From contig NZ_SEUI01000004.1 in the NCBI RefSeq assembly GCF_008370255.1, positions 135,987 through 199,986 of the forward strand: a DNA stretch of 64,000 nt. The letters run 5' to 3'. Source of the DNA: Pseudoalteromonas sp. FUC4 (GTDB lineage Bacteria; Pseudomonadota; Gammaproteobacteria; Enterobacterales; Alteromonadaceae). A program made the translations under genes and the position numbers. Positions 17,341-27,250 of this stretch are shown piece after piece (positions within the stretch are counted from its first letter, which is position 1; the number at the start of each line of letters is the position of its first letter). A model generated the notes under the pieces. It saw only the letters and a list, made by a program, of their open reading frames with translations. It was not told where the DNA came from and did no database searches.

Positions 17341-19017
17341 TTAGAAATTAGTTACGCGATTAATTTCACCAAGGGACGTAAGGCCATCGGCTGCTTTGCG
17401 TAAACCTGATAAACGTAAATTATTAAACCCGGCTTTAAGGGATACGTCAGCTATTTCAAGCGAGTTACCACCGCGCATAATAATTTGAGCAATTTCAGGG
17501 GTAATTTGCATTACTTCGTAAATACCCACACGCCCTTTGTAACCATCAGTACAGCTATCACACCCTTTAGGCATATATAACGTCATTTCTTCAATTTGCT
17601 CGGCACTAAATCCTTGGCGAGCTAGTTCTTCGCTCGGCAGTTGTTCTGGCGTTTTACATTTAGGGCACAAGCGACGTGCTAGACGTTGGGCTATTATTAA
17701 GCTGATCGAGCTTGCTACGTTATAAGCGGGTACACCCATATTTAATAAACGAGTGATTGTTTCCGGCGCTGAGTTTGTATGCAATGTTGATAAAACCAAG
17801 TGACCTGTTTGCGCCGCTTTTATTGATATTTCTGCGGTCTCTAAGTCACGTATTTCACCTACCATAACTACATCTGGATCTTGACGTAAAAATGCGCGCA
17901 GTGCGTTGGCAAAAGTCATGTCGGCTTTAATATTTATTTGTACTTGGTTTACACCTTCAAGGTTAATCTCAACCGGATCTTCCGCAGTACTAATATTACG
18001 CTCTGGCTGGTTTAATATATTTAAACCTGTGTATAGCGATACTGTTTTACCAGAACCGGTTGGCCCTGTTACAAGTATCATCCCTTGCGGCTGGGCAAGT
18101 GCATCCATGTAGAGCTTTTTCTGCTCAGGCTCATAGCCTAATACATCAATGCCTAACATAGCGCTTGATGAATCAAGGATACGCATTACTATTTTTTCGC
18201 CCCACAAGGTAGGCATGGTACTTACACGAAAGTCGATACTTTTGCGCTCAGTAATTTTTAGCTTAATACGACCATCTTGTGGTTTGCGTTTTTCGGCAAT
18301 ATCGAGTCTCGACATAACCTTAATACGTGCAGAAAGCTTGGTGGCTAATGTATTAGGTGGGCTTGCTACCTCATGTAAAATACCATCAATACGAAAACGA
18401 ATACGGTACTTGTGCTCGTATGGCTCAAAATGTAAATCAGAGGCGCCTTTTTTAATGGCATCCATTAAAATTTTGTTGATATATACGATGATAGGCGCAT
18501 CATCTTTGTCGTCATCTTGTGGTGCTGTATCTTTTTGGCTGTCTGAGTCTAAATCAGCAAATTCCTGAAACTCGTCATCGGTTAAATTTAAGCTGCCAGC
18601 GGCATCTAGTAATTGCTCAATTTTGGCATCGAGTTGAACATAATCAACAACCACGACTTCGCATGAGAGGCCGGTACTAAATTCAAAGTTTTCGAATGCG
18701 CCGTAATCTGTTGGGTCTGATGCTGCTATATAAACTTTTCGATCTTTTTGAACAAGCGGCAAAATGTGATGCTTGCGTATGAGTTTTTCTTTTACGAGAT
18801 CGGCCGGGATTTTTGTAGGATCAAAATCTTTTAAATCAAAATAGGGTACGCGAAACAAATCAATACATTGTTCAGCTAAATCATTACTATCGATTTTTCC
18901 ACATTTAGAAATAAGCTCAGCTGTTGAGGCAAATTCATTTTGTTTGTTTTTAACCGTGTCGGCATCAATGCGGCCAAGGGTTATAAATTTTCTCAATAAC
19001 GGTGAGTTAATATTCAT
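17341..19017 (-). CDS. pilB: PilB, type IV pilus assembly ATPase
   Basis: PilB is the cytoplasmic hexameric motor that drives pilus extension. It has 558 residues: an N-terminal MshEN/T2SSE domain (about 1-150), an acidic linker, then the secretion ATPase with Walker A GPTGSGKT (318-325), the Asp box EDPVE, Walker [13 protein letters not shown], the His box [11 protein letters not shown], and a zinc site formed by CPKC and CDSC in the C-terminal part. It lies after coaE rather than between pilA and pilC. Confidence 0.95.
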   Translation of the reverse strand: MNINSPLLRKFITLGRIDADTVKNKQNEFASTAELISKCGKIDSNDLAEQCIDLFRVPYFDLKDFDPTKIPADLVKEKLIRKHHILPLVQKDRKVYIAASDPTDYGAFENFEFSTGLSCEVVVVDYVQLDAKIEQLLDAAGSLNLTDDEFQEFADLDSDSQKDTAPQDDDKDDAPIIVYINKILMDAIKKGASDLHFEPYEHKYRIRFRIDGILHEVASPPNTLATKLSARIKVMSRLDIAEKRKPQDGRIKLKITERKSIDFRVSTMPTLWGEKIVMRILDSSSAMLGIDVLGYEPEQKKLYMDALAQPQGMILVTGPTGSGKTVSLYTGLNILNQPERNISTAEDPVEINLEGVNQVQINIKADMTFANALRAFLRQDPDVVMVGEIRDLETAEISIKAAQTGHLVLSTLHTNSAPETITRLLNMGVPAYNVASSISLIIAQRLARRLCPKCKTPEQLPSEELARQGFSAEQIEEMTLYMPKGCDSCTDGYKGRVGIYEVMQITPEIAQIIMRGGNSLEIADVSLKAGFNNLRLSGLRKAADGLTSLGEINRVTNF

Positions 19018-19143
19018 TGCGCACCTGTTTTATTCCTTCAATAGTAAGCAATTTATCAGAAAAAAGAAGGGGATTACATCTCCTTTCATTCTTTGTTGTG
19101 ATTTTACTAACTAAAATACGAGTTTGTGTGAGTTAGGACAGTG

Positions 19144-19785
19144 TTAATGTGAGTTAGTTTTGTTGTGTAATGCATATTGTAGGTACTTTTTATGAAGATC
19201 AACAAGTTCTATATGCACTAGGTTTAAACTACGGTCGTTATTTAAAATATCATTCGCTTTTTGCTGTTTATCGGCACGTGACATTTGTGAGGCAATAATA
19301 CTTTTAACTTGCTCGATATTTGTGCTGTCACGTTTTACTGTACGCGCTATTTGTACAGAGGTTGGTACATCAATAAGTAGGGTATGGTCGCAATACTTAT
19401 CAAGATTATTCTCAAACAATAAAGGCGCTACTAAAACAGCATAAGGGCTAGTTGCATTATTTAAATCGGTTAGTATTTTTACCCGAATAAGAGGGTGCAG
19501 TAACGCATTAAGCCATTCTTTGTCATTGTTGTTAGTAAATATTTTTGCGCGAAGCTCTGCTCTATTTAATGTTCCATTTGGCAATAAAATATTATCACCA
19601 AAGTGTTGGGCAATCGCTTTAAGCCCTTTGCTGTTAGGCTCTACTACTTGACGCGCAATTATATCGGCATCAACGATTGTAATACCAAGTTCTTCAAACA
19701 TGTTACTAACGGCTGTTTTACCACAGCCAATACCACCTGTTAAACCTAATACCCAGCTATTAACTTTAGTTATTTGCTCACTCAT
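19144..19785 (-). CDS. coaE: Dephospho-CoA kinase
   Basis: CoaE performs the last step of coenzyme A synthesis. The 213-residue protein carries the P-loop GLTGGIGCGKTAV near the N-terminus, the VDADIIARQVVEP substrate segment and the LID residues around RTVKRDSTN. The ATG chosen begins one base after the pilD stop; an in-frame TTG four codons earlier would overlap pilD. Linkage with pilD is usual in gammaproteobacteria. Confidence 0.95.
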   Translation of the reverse strand: MSEQITKVNSWVLGLTGGIGCGKTAVSNMFEELGITIVDADIIARQVVEPNSKGLKAIAQHFGDNILLPNGTLNRAELRAKIFTNNNDKEWLNALLHPLIRVKILTDLNNATSPYAVLVAPLLFENNLDKYCDHTLLIDVPTSVQIARTVKRDSTNIEQVKSIIASQMSRADKQQKANDILNNDRSLNLVHIELVDLHKKYLQYALHNKTNSH

Positions 19786-19786
19786 T

Positions 19787-20683
19787 TTAATAACCAATTA
19801 AATTAAAATAAGCGCCTTGAATTTGGTTGCCCCAAAGCATTGCAATCCAGCCCGCTATTGCTAAATAAGGCCCAAAAGGGATAGGAGTCGCTTTGTCTTT
19901 ACCTTGAATACTCAACAGTGCAATACCTATTATGGCACCTACTACGCTCGAAAGCAGAATAATAGTAAGCAGGGACTGCCAGCCAAGCAAAGCACCAAAT
20001 ACAGCGAGCAATTTAAAATCGCCATAGCCCATGCCTTCTTTTCCGGTTAGTAACTTAAATAACCAAAACACACTCCATAAGCTTAAATAACCGCAAGCTG
20101 CGCCAATAATGGCATCGGTTGGTGTAATTGTGTAACCCAATACCGAGGCAATAAGTGCAAGCCATACCAGCGGAAGTGTAAGTTGATCTGGCAGCAGCAT
20201 GTGGTCAATATCAATAAAGGTCAGTGCGACTAAAATCCACGTTACAAAAATATATAAAAGGGCTTGCTCGGTCGCACCAAAGCTATAGGCAACAATTAAA
20301 CTTAATAGGGCAGTAATTAGCTCTACAGCAGGGTAGCGAGCAGAAATAGGGTTACTGCAACTCGCGCATTTACCTTTAAGTATTAACCAACTAATTATAG
20401 GGATATTCTGCCAAGGCTTTATGGCTGTTTTACATTTAGGGCAGGTAGAATTGGGTTTTACTAAGTTAAAAGGCTCGTTGATATTGGCTTGTTTAGATTT
20501 ATTGGCTGTAAGTTCATCTTCTAGCAGTAGTCTGCATTCGCTTTGCCACTCACGTTGCATCATCAACGGTAAACGATAAATAACTACATTTAAAAAGCTA
20601 CCAATACATAAACTAATTAAGCCAATTGTGGTTAAATAAAACCACAATTGGCTTTGCATTACTTCTATAATACTTTGCATCAT
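19787..20683 (-). CDS. pilD: PilD, prepilin leader peptidase / N-methyltransferase
   Basis: This inner-membrane aspartic protease cleaves prepilin leaders and methylates the new N-terminus. It has 298 residues with about eight membrane segments. A cytoplasmic loop holds two CxxC pairs (CPKC and CASC). The catalytic aspartates lie in FIDIDHMLLPD and GMGYGDFKLLA. It is directly followed by coaE and preceded by pilC. Confidence 0.96.
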   Translation of the reverse strand: MMQSIIEVMQSQLWFYLTTIGLISLCIGSFLNVVIYRLPLMMQREWQSECRLLLEDELTANKSKQANINEPFNLVKPNSTCPKCKTAIKPWQNIPIISWLILKGKCASCSNPISARYPAVELITALLSLIVAYSFGATEQALLYIFVTWILVALTFIDIDHMLLPDQLTLPLVWLALIASVLGYTITPTDAIIGAACGYLSLWSVFWLFKLLTGKEGMGYGDFKLLAVFGALLGWQSLLTIILLSSVVGAIIGIALLSIQGKDKATPIPFGPYLAIAGWIAMLWGNQIQGAYFNLIGY

Positions 20684-20699
20684 ATTACCTGAAAATTAT

Positions 20700-20727
20700 T
20701 TTAAAAATTAAGCGTTTAAAAATTAAG
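20700..20727. repeat. Short direct repeat between pilC and pilD
   Basis: TTTAAAAATTAAG occurs twice, at 20700-20712 and 20715-20727, as a 15-base tandem unit. It is probably slippage in AT-rich spacer DNA. Confidence 0.6.
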
Positions 20728-20843
20728 TGAAGTATTTATCACAAAGAGAAGTTAAAGAGAGTAAATGAGAAGACATTAATAGTTATATCTTAACAAAAAG
20801 GTAAGCCTCTCTTTTATTTCCTGTAAATTGTTATTTTTGGTAA

Positions 20844-22073
20844 TTAAATAACAGAGCCCAATTGGAAAATAGGTAAGTACATCGCAACAATCAACCCACC
20901 AACAAGTACACCTAGTACGGCCATAATAAGCGGCTCTAATAAGCTAGATAAGCCATCAACTGCATCATCAACCTCTTGCTCATAAATAGTGGCTACTTTT
21001 GCAAGCATACCATCTAGTGAGCCAGACTCCTCACCAATAGCAACCATTTGTATTACCATATCAGGAAATATTTTTGAGTTACGCATTGCCCAGTTCATTT
21101 GATTACCAGAGCTAACCTCTGCTTTAATATCTAAAATAGCGTAACGATAAACTGCATTACCTGAAGCGCCTGCAGCAGAATCAAGCGCATCTACAAGTGG
21201 CACACCAGCGGCAAACGTGGTCGAAAGAGTACGTGCATAGCGAGCAACGGCTGCCTTATTTAAAATCATGCCAATAACAGGGAGTTTAAGTATAGTTCTG
21301 TCGGTAGCATCCCGGAGTTTTAAACTTCGTAGTTTTGCTTCTTTGAATGCATACCCAAAAGCTACAATAGCGATTAATATTACCCACCAATACGCTTGCA
21401 TAAATTCTGATATACCAATTACAAATAAAGTAAAAGCAGGAAGTTCTGCCCCAAAACCTGCAAAAATATCTTGGAACTGGGGTACTACAAATATTAATAA
21501 TATGGAGGTAACAATACCTGCAATAACTAATACTGAAATAGGGTAAAACATTGCTTTTTTAATTTTAGATTTTAGTGCTTCGGACTTTTCTTTATATAAA
21601 GCTACTCGGTCAAATATTTTATCAAGCGCCCCTGATTGTTCGCCCGATGCTACTAAGTCGCAATATAAATCATCAAAATAGCGAGGGTGTTTTCTAAGCG
21701 CTGTAGATAATGGCTGCCCCGCTTTTACTTCATCAGCAATAGTCTCCATTAGTTTGGCAACACTTTTATTGGTTGAACCAGAGCCAATCATTTCAATTGC
21801 TTGAATAAGGGGAACGCCAGCCATAAGCATGGTTGCTATTTGCCGAGTCAGTAAAGCGATATCCTTTGGAGTAACCTTTTGAACACTTTGAATACCAAAT
21901 AGGGGTTTTGCTTTACGCTTCACTTTTGAGGGGGTTATACCTTGTTTACGAAGTTGGGCTTTTACTAATGCAATACTATTGCCTGTAAGCTCACCTTCAA
22001 GTTTTTTCCCTCGCGCACTTACACCGACCCACTGAAAAGTATCGAGGCCTTTATCTTGTTGTTTTTTTGCCAT
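20844..22073 (-). CDS. pilC: PilC, type IV pilus inner-membrane platform protein
   Basis: The 409-residue protein contains two GspF domains (about residues 72-195 and 275-398). Membrane segments lie near 175-200, 225-245 and 380-402. The motif LTRQIATMLMAGVPLIQAI and its repeat ARTLSTTFAAGVPLVDAL are family signatures. PilC links PilB to the growing pilus. It follows the O-antigen-ligase-like gene and precedes pilD. Confidence 0.95.
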   Translation of the reverse strand: MAKKQQDKGLDTFQWVGVSARGKKLEGELTGNSIALVKAQLRKQGITPSKVKRKAKPLFGIQSVQKVTPKDIALLTRQIATMLMAGVPLIQAIEMIGSGSTNKSVAKLMETIADEVKAGQPLSTALRKHPRYFDDLYCDLVASGEQSGALDKIFDRVALYKEKSEALKSKIKKAMFYPISVLVIAGIVTSILLIFVVPQFQDIFAGFGAELPAFTLFVIGISEFMQAYWWVILIAIVAFGYAFKEAKLRSLKLRDATDRTILKLPVIGMILNKAAVARYARTLSTTFAAGVPLVDALDSAAGASGNAVYRYAILDIKAEVSSGNQMNWAMRNSKIFPDMVIQMVAIGEESGSLDGMLAKVATIYEQEVDDAVDGLSSLLEPLIMAVLGVLVGGLIVAMYLPIFQLGSVI

Positions 22074-22160
22074 TAAGAGTACCCAGCTGAATTTGGTTTA
22101 AAACTTCATTATTATAAGCATAACTTAAACTAATGATTCTTGGTAGAAAAGTTGGGCGCT

Positions 22161-23504
22161 TTAAAATCGTTGCCCAACGGACCAAAACCTAGGTCCGTAA
22201 ATATACCCTTTATCAGGATCAATATTATTATAAATACTTATCGCTTTTTGTAAGTAAAGGTACCATGCAAAAATAAATAAGATGGCTATTAAAGCTTTTA
22301 AGTATTTATTTATGGTGAGGCTTTGGTTGCTTTTTTTATTAATTCTTCCAAGTAGCAATCCCCACATTATAAATAAGAGTGTTTGCGAAACCGGCATTAC
22401 ATGCACACCAGAAAATAGTGAGTATGTAATTCCTATAGCAAAAGAATAAAAGAGGCTTTCAGTAATGATGTCTTTTTTATACTTTTTTAAATGCGCTATA
22501 GCTTTTTTAAAGGTTTTAAAAACAACTATTAAAATACATATAAGGGCGATAAGGCCCCACTCATTTAAAATTTCAATTAACGAATTATGAGGATGGCTAA
22601 AAGGAGCTGAGCTGCCAAGTGACATTTCAAATACCCCAGGGCCATTGCCGATAAATAAATGCTTTAAAGATAGATTAGAAAGAGTATTAAACCATAGGTC
22701 GATACGGCCTGAGGTGGATGTGCGTAGTATTTCAGCACCTCCTTTATTTAACGAATCTAGAGCATAAAAAGTAATACAACTTAAAACAAAGCAGGCTAAT
22801 CCGATAAGTACTTGTTTTTTTAATGTAGTTTTTAAAGCAAGAGCAAAAATAGAGAAAACTAAAAATGAGAGTAAAGCCCCACGAGCTTGCCCAATAAATA
22901 TAAGTAATAAGTTTAAAAACAAAATAATAAATACAACACGCTGAATGCTTTTAAACTTTAGGAGTAGCACCAAAAATGGAAGTATAAACACCTGTACTTG
23001 GTTAAAAAAACGAATGTTAATAAAACCGGAGTAGATTATATAGGGGTTTAAGGGCTGTTGTTCAGATAGCGTAAAAGTTATATTAAGTAGGCATATTAAA
23101 ATTAAGCTCGTATGAGCTATCAATAATGCATAAATGATAAATAAAATAGACCTTTTGTCATTTATGGTACTTACATAACACATAGTTAAAATAAGTAAGC
23201 TTATATGAAATGTGTAAAGTAAGCTAAAACTTTGCTCCGCACTCATTAATGCAGATAAACAACCACAAAAGATAAAAACTGAAAATAATATTCCACTTTT
23301 TTTGTTTAGTACCAGCCTAAACATAGGCTCTTTAATGTCTAAAAAAGAAGTAAGCGCTATAAAGCTCATACTAAGTAACAACGCTATTTGGACGATACGT
23401 TGGTGGTTATGGTAATCGTAGGAAATTATGGGTATCAAAGGTATTAGCGTACATAGAAAAAACAAGCTGATGATTGATGGTTTTATTATATTTATTATAT
23501 TCAT
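22161..23504 (-). CDS. O-antigen ligase-family protein, probable pilin O-glycosyltransferase (TfpO/PglL-like)
   Basis: This is a 447-residue polytopic membrane protein with about ten to twelve membrane segments. The Wzy_C region has GRIDLW and the catalytic-loop histidine motif SHPHNSLIEILNEWG, shared by O-antigen ligases (WaaL) and pilin oligosaccharyltransferases. The C-terminus ends in a soluble GPRFWSVG-type tail. Position decides the call: it lies directly downstream of pilA, where TfpO sits in Pseudomonas. Members move a lipid-linked glycan onto pilin in the periplasm. A general ligase role cannot be excluded. It is more AT-rich than its neighbours, as such genes often are. Confidence 0.75.
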   Translation of the reverse strand: MNIINIIKPSIISLFFLCTLIPLIPIISYDYHNHQRIVQIALLLSMSFIALTSFLDIKEPMFRLVLNKKSGILFSVFIFCGCLSALMSAEQSFSLLYTFHISLLILTMCYVSTINDKRSILFIIYALLIAHTSLILICLLNITFTLSEQQPLNPYIIYSGFINIRFFNQVQVFILPFLVLLLKFKSIQRVVFIILFLNLLLIFIGQARGALLSFLVFSIFALALKTTLKKQVLIGLACFVLSCITFYALDSLNKGGAEILRTSTSGRIDLWFNTLSNLSLKHLFIGNGPGVFEMSLGSSAPFSHPHNSLIEILNEWGLIALICILIVVFKTFKKAIAHLKKYKKDIITESLFYSFAIGITYSLFSGVHVMPVSQTLLFIMWGLLLGRINKKSNQSLTINKYLKALIAILFIFAWYLYLQKAISIYNNIDPDKGYIYGPRFWSVGQRF

Positions 23505-23525
23505 GAATGCTGATTCTTACGCATT

Positions 23526-23551
23526 AAAAAAGCGCCAAACTAGGCGCTTTT
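23526..23551 (-). terminator. Terminator after pilA
   Basis: On the minus strand AAGCGCC / GGCGCTT with a 6-base loop is followed by TTTTTT. It lies between pilA and the ligase gene, so most pilA transcripts should end here. Confidence 0.8.
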
Positions 23552-23567
23552 AGTAATCAATAAATGA

Positions 23568-23993
23568 TTAAGAATGAGGACAGCTTTTAGGAGCTAAAGC
23601 TTTGCCTTCGTCGCTAGTTATATTGGATGTTACACATGACCACTCTCCAGTCGAGCTGCGGTTCCATGTAAGTATCGCTCCAGCGACTTGTGTTGGAGCG
23701 CTTACTATTTTACAAGCAATTGATGTTGCTGTCGTAGAAATTTCACAGTTTTTAGTTGGTGTTTTAAGTCCAATTTCATCAAGAGTTGGAGCATCTGCTT
23801 CACCGTTGTTTTTTGCTATTTCAAAACCAGTTCTACCAGCTGATATTTCAGCTAAACCCGCAGTTAATTTAGATGTAGCTTGGTAGTTTGAGTAAGCAGG
23901 CAATGCGATTGCAGCCAAAATACCGATGATTGCTACTACAATCATTAATTCAATTAGGGTGAAACCCTGTTGTTTTTGAGTCATTGTTTTCAT
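23568..23993 (-). CDS. pilA: PilA, major type IV pilin
   Basis: This is a 141-residue prepilin. The leader is ten residues ([10 protein letters not shown]) and PilD would cut before [20 protein letters not shown], the conserved hydrophobic helix. The globular head has two cysteine pairs, including the C-terminal D-region loop between WSCVTSN and PKSCPHS. The chain ends in Ser, the residue used as glycan acceptor in Pseudomonas 1244-type pilins. A strong GGAGAGG ribosome-binding site precedes the ATG. Confidence 0.95.
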   Translation of the reverse strand: MKTMTQKQQGFTLIELMIVVAIIGILAAIALPAYSNYQATSKLTAGLAEISAGRTGFEIAKNNGEADAPTLDEIGLKTPTKNCEISTTATSIACKIVSAPTQVAGAILTWNRSSTGEWSCVTSNITSDEGKALAPKSCPHS

Positions 23994-24486
23994 GTTTCCT
24001 CTCCTAAAGGATAGATTTTTGTAAGTTAAATCACTTAAGCGGCAAAATGCCTCACTTAATTTAACTGATTTACTTTACAGTTTTACTTAAAATTAATTTT
24101 ATTACACTTTAGCTTTAGAGTATGAAACACAAAAGCTAGACGTGAATTCATTATGTTTAGTACTAACTATAAAAGTTTACTAAGAGCACTACACGTTGTA
24201 GCAACAAATAGTATAGGCATAAAGTAAGTAGTTTAGTTGCTTTAGTTTTTAATTTTATTTTTAAAAATAAAGAACAACTAAAGATTCTAGTTGTTTATGA
24301 TTAACTTTTAAAGCAAAGTAATACAACAGTATTAGTCTACCATTTTATTTCAGTAATTAGCACGTACATTTTTTATAAAAAACCATTTTATTTAACAAAA
24401 TGTTACAAATTAAGCCTTTCGGGTTATTTAATGCTTTTTTGCTTAATTTGTCAACTAATTAGAGTTTTTAAAGTTTTTAAGTAGCT
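23994..24486. other. Intergenic region pilA / nadC
   Basis: This AT-rich 493-base stretch carries the pilA promoter on the minus strand and the nadC 3' region. In the pilA leader (24030-24062) there is an imperfect hairpin, TTAAG..GGCA / TGCC..CTTAA. A 10-bp inverted repeat CAAATTAAGC (24406-24415) / GCTTAATTTG (24441-24450) lies downstream of nadC. No exact sigma-54 promoter (GG-N10-GC) and no gene were found. Confidence 0.5.
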
Positions 24487-25338
24487 TTAAAATTGCTCAA
24501 AACGCATCGATAAATCGATTGATTGTAAATTTTTTGTTAATGCCCCGCTTGATATAAAATCGACACCTGCTTGTGAGTAAGTTTTGAGCGTTTCTAGGGT
24601 CATATTGCCTGAAACCTCTAATTTTGCGCGCTTATTGGTTAAAATTACGGCTTGCTTAATTTGCTCTACGCTAAAGTTGTCTAGCATAATTATGTCGGCG
24701 CCAGCTTCAATTGCTTGCTTAAGTTCAGGGAGTGATTCTACTTCTACTTCGACAGGTTTGTTTGGGTGATTTTGTTTAGCTTGAGCAACGGCTTTGTTTA
24801 TTGTGCCACAAGCCGCTATATGATTTTCTTTAATTAAAAAAGCGTCAAATAAACCAATACGGTGATTTGCCCCCCCGCCACATTTTACTGCGTATTTTTG
24901 AAGTGCTCGCAGACCAGGTATGGTTTTGCGTGTATCGAGTAGTTGCGTAGTTGTACCACTTAGCTCTTTTACATAATGCGCTGTAGTAGTGGCTGTACCC
25001 GATAACGTTTGTACAAAGTTAAGTGCAGTACGCTCGGCAGTTAATATTGAACGCGCTGAACCAGTGGCTGTAAATAATGTGCTGTTTGCTTTAACTGCGT
25101 CGCCATCGTTTATAAGTACGTTAACCTCAACGCTTGGGTCTACTTGTTTAAATACTTCAAGGATGATGTCTTTTCCGCAAAAAATACAGTCTTCGCGGGT
25201 AATTACTTTGGCGCTTGCTTGCTCATTTTGAGGGATTAATTGCGCGGTAATATCGCCTTCTTGTGCTGTTTGATAATTTAAATCTTCGTCAAGTGCTAGA
25301 GTAACAAGCTGAGTAATAAGAGTGTGCGAAATAGACAT
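24487..25338 (-). CDS. nadC: Nicotinate-nucleotide diphosphorylase (carboxylating)
   Basis: NadC converts quinolinate and PRPP to nicotinate mononucleotide in NAD synthesis. The 283-residue protein has the DEDL opening, TAERTALNFVQTLSGTATTT, DTRKTIPGLR, KYAVKCGGGANHR and KENHI motifs that build the quinolinate/PRPP site, and the EVEVESL / IMLDNFS barrel strands. It is divergent from ampD, a linkage common in gammaproteobacteria. Confidence 0.97.
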   Translation of the reverse strand: MSISHTLITQLVTLALDEDLNYQTAQEGDITAQLIPQNEQASAKVITREDCIFCGKDIILEVFKQVDPSVEVNVLINDGDAVKANSTLFTATGSARSILTAERTALNFVQTLSGTATTTAHYVKELSGTTTQLLDTRKTIPGLRALQKYAVKCGGGANHRIGLFDAFLIKENHIAACGTINKAVAQAKQNHPNKPVEVEVESLPELKQAIEAGADIIMLDNFSVEQIKQAVILTNKRAKLEVSGNMTLETLKTYSQAGVDFISSGALTKNLQSIDLSMRFEQF

Positions 25339-25572
25339 GGAATGCTCATAAGCGTTAATAAATTAAGCAAATTTTACTATGTTTATAAAAGAAAGAGAAG
25401 CGATTACCTTTTCACCAATATAAAGATAAGTGCTTATAGTAAATTAGTATCTACGTGTGGGTTTGTATTATCTGTAGGTGAGGTTTTATACCTGTTTGTT
25501 ACTATCATTGTTTTAATAAATCCTTTAGCATCAGTACTATGTATATCTTGATATTTATATAATAAACGTATC

Positions 25573-26127
25573 ATGAAAATAGATTTAAACGGTGTTTTAA
25601 GTACTGTAGTGCAGCGGCCTTGTTCGCATTTCGATGAGCGCCCTGATGAGGCTGATATTTCTTTATTGGTGATTCACAATATATCATTGCCAGCTGGGCA
25701 GTTTGGTACCTCTTTTGTTGATGAGTTATTTATGGGGTGCATTGACTGTAATGCTCATCCTAGTTTTAGTGACTTAAAAAATTTACGTGTATCGGCCCAT
25801 TGCTTTATAAAGCGCACTGGTGAGGTTATACAATACGTGCCTTTTGAAAAGCGTGCTTGGCATGCTGGGCAATCTGAGTTTGAGGGGGTATCTGCTTGTA
25901 ATAACTTTAGCATTGGCATTGAGCTTGAAGGTACCGACACCACGCCATACTCTTTAGCGCAATACAAAGTATTAACTACACTTGGTAAATCTATAATACA
26001 ACGCTATCCAAAAATTACCCCTTCGCGTATTGTTGGTCATTGCGATATTGCCCCGGGACGTAAAACTGATCCTGGCAGTAGCTTTAATTGGCCATTGTTT
26101 TTTAATATGCTTGAACAACTAAGTTAA
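25573..26127 (+). CDS. ampD: AmpD, 1,6-anhydro-N-acetylmuramyl-L-alanine amidase
   Basis: AmpD is a cytoplasmic zinc amidase that recycles anhydro-muropeptides and thereby keeps beta-lactamase induction low in species with AmpR. The 184-residue protein has the zinc ligands in LVIHNISLP (His) and VGHCDIAPGRKTDPG (His and Asp), plus SAHCFIKRTGEVIQYVPF. It has no signal peptide. It lies 13 bases upstream of ampE. No ampC or ampR is visible. Confidence 0.95.
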   Translation: MKIDLNGVLSTVVQRPCSHFDERPDEADISLLVIHNISLPAGQFGTSFVDELFMGCIDCNAHPSFSDLKNLRVSAHCFIKRTGEVIQYVPFEKRAWHAGQSEFEGVSACNNFSIGIELEGTDTTPYSLAQYKVLTTLGKSIIQRYPKITPSRIVGHCDIAPGRKTDPGSSFNWPLFFNMLEQLS

Positions 26128-26140
26128 GAGAGTTATTCCC

Positions 26141-26992
26141 ATGATTTTAGTTTCTATAATAATTGCATTAATACTAGAGCGTTTAGGGGCTCGGTCTAAT
26201 TACTGGCAGATAAGCTATTACACAAATGGTTATTTAAATCGCTCTAGTAAGCTACTAGGTGACAAAGGCTTATTTAGTTCTGCACCGGGTTTTTTAATTT
26301 GGCTTTTACTCCCAGTAATAGCAATAGCGTTTATTTATTGTTTATCTGATTTTGTACTATGGCAGTTAGCTATTAATATTGCTGTGCTTTTGGTTTGCTT
26401 TGGTTGTGCTAAGCAGCGTGCTTTATATAAGTCGTATTTAAATGCGTTAACGCGAGATGACGGTACTGCTGCATCTTTATATGCGTTGCAAATAGGTCAA
26501 AAGCGTACTGATGATCAAGAGGGTGGCGAAACCTTTGGGCAAACATTGGCATGGGTAAACTTTAGATTTTACTGTGCGGTGATTTTTTGGTTTGTTGTTT
26601 TAGGCGCGCCGGGCGCAGTTTTATATGCACTGGTACGTACTTTAGCTGATTTAGTACGAGAAGATCATAAAGTAATATTTGCTAAGCGTTTTAAACTTAT
26701 ACATAAACTACTGTTCTGGCTTGACTGGTTGCCTGCACGCATCACCAGCTTTGGTTATTTAGTAATAGGTAACTTTAATAAAGGCACCAGTTGTTGGCTA
26801 CGTTACGTACTTAACTTTAAATCTCCAAATCGCGAAGTAGTAACATGTACTGCACTTGCTGCAGAGCAAGTTGAAAAGCGTTATTACGGCTGTACCTACG
26901 AGGCCACGTGTATGATTAAACTTGTTAAGCGCAATGTATTATTTTACTTAGTACTTATAGCGTTGCTTACATTATTTGGTGGGCTGTCTTAA
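26141..26992 (+). CDS. ampE: AmpE, regulatory signalling modulator membrane protein
   Basis: This 283-residue inner-membrane protein has about four membrane segments. It starts with the typical AmpE opening (MILVSIIIALILERL), and carries GGETFGQTLAWVNFRFYCAVIFWF in the middle. AmpE is placed in beta-lactam sensing or CobD-like families, but its biochemical role is not settled. It is co-transcribed with ampD. Confidence 0.88.
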   Translation: MILVSIIIALILERLGARSNYWQISYYTNGYLNRSSKLLGDKGLFSSAPGFLIWLLLPVIAIAFIYCLSDFVLWQLAINIAVLLVCFGCAKQRALYKSYLNALTRDDGTAASLYALQIGQKRTDDQEGGETFGQTLAWVNFRFYCAVIFWFVVLGAPGAVLYALVRTLADLVREDHKVIFAKRFKLIHKLLFWLDWLPARITSFGYLVIGNFNKGTSCWLRYVLNFKSPNREVVTCTALAAEQVEKRYYGCTYEATCMIKLVKRNVLFYLVLIALLTLFGGLS

Positions 26993-27092
26993 GTTGATGC
27001 CTTTTTAATAAAGTACCTTATGCAATGTAAGGTGCTTTAATCTCTTCCTGCAGTTTTTAAATACAATAAAATAGAGTTAATATTCTAATTTA

Positions 27093-27109
27093 TTCTGGTC
27101 AGACCAATT
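27093..27109. promoter_or_regulatory. PdhR operator, distal
   Basis: TTCTGGTCAGACCAATT matches the PdhR palindrome AATTGGT-N3-ACCAATT in 12 of 14 arm positions. It lies about 250 bases upstream of pdhR. Confidence 0.65.
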
Positions 27110-27250
27110 GTTTTCATCCCAAATGCCTTATAACAATTTTTGCAAATTGCGCATTGTTTGATCTTCGTTCAAAATGCGTTACGCTACTTTAATTGCTCAA
27201 ACTACCTGTAAATTGACAGCTAATAGTGTTTTTGATACCGTATTGAAAAT

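Noticed and set aside
22161-23504. AT-rich ligase gene as part of a mobile island
   Set aside because: No integrase, transposase or repeats flank it; polytopic membrane proteins rich in Ile, Leu and Phe are naturally AT-rich, and the pilA-adjacent place is usual for this family.
24030-24062. Sigma-54 promoter for pilA
   Set aside because: GAGGCATTTTGCCGC has a GG and a GC but at the wrong spacing (9 instead of 10), and it forms a hairpin instead.
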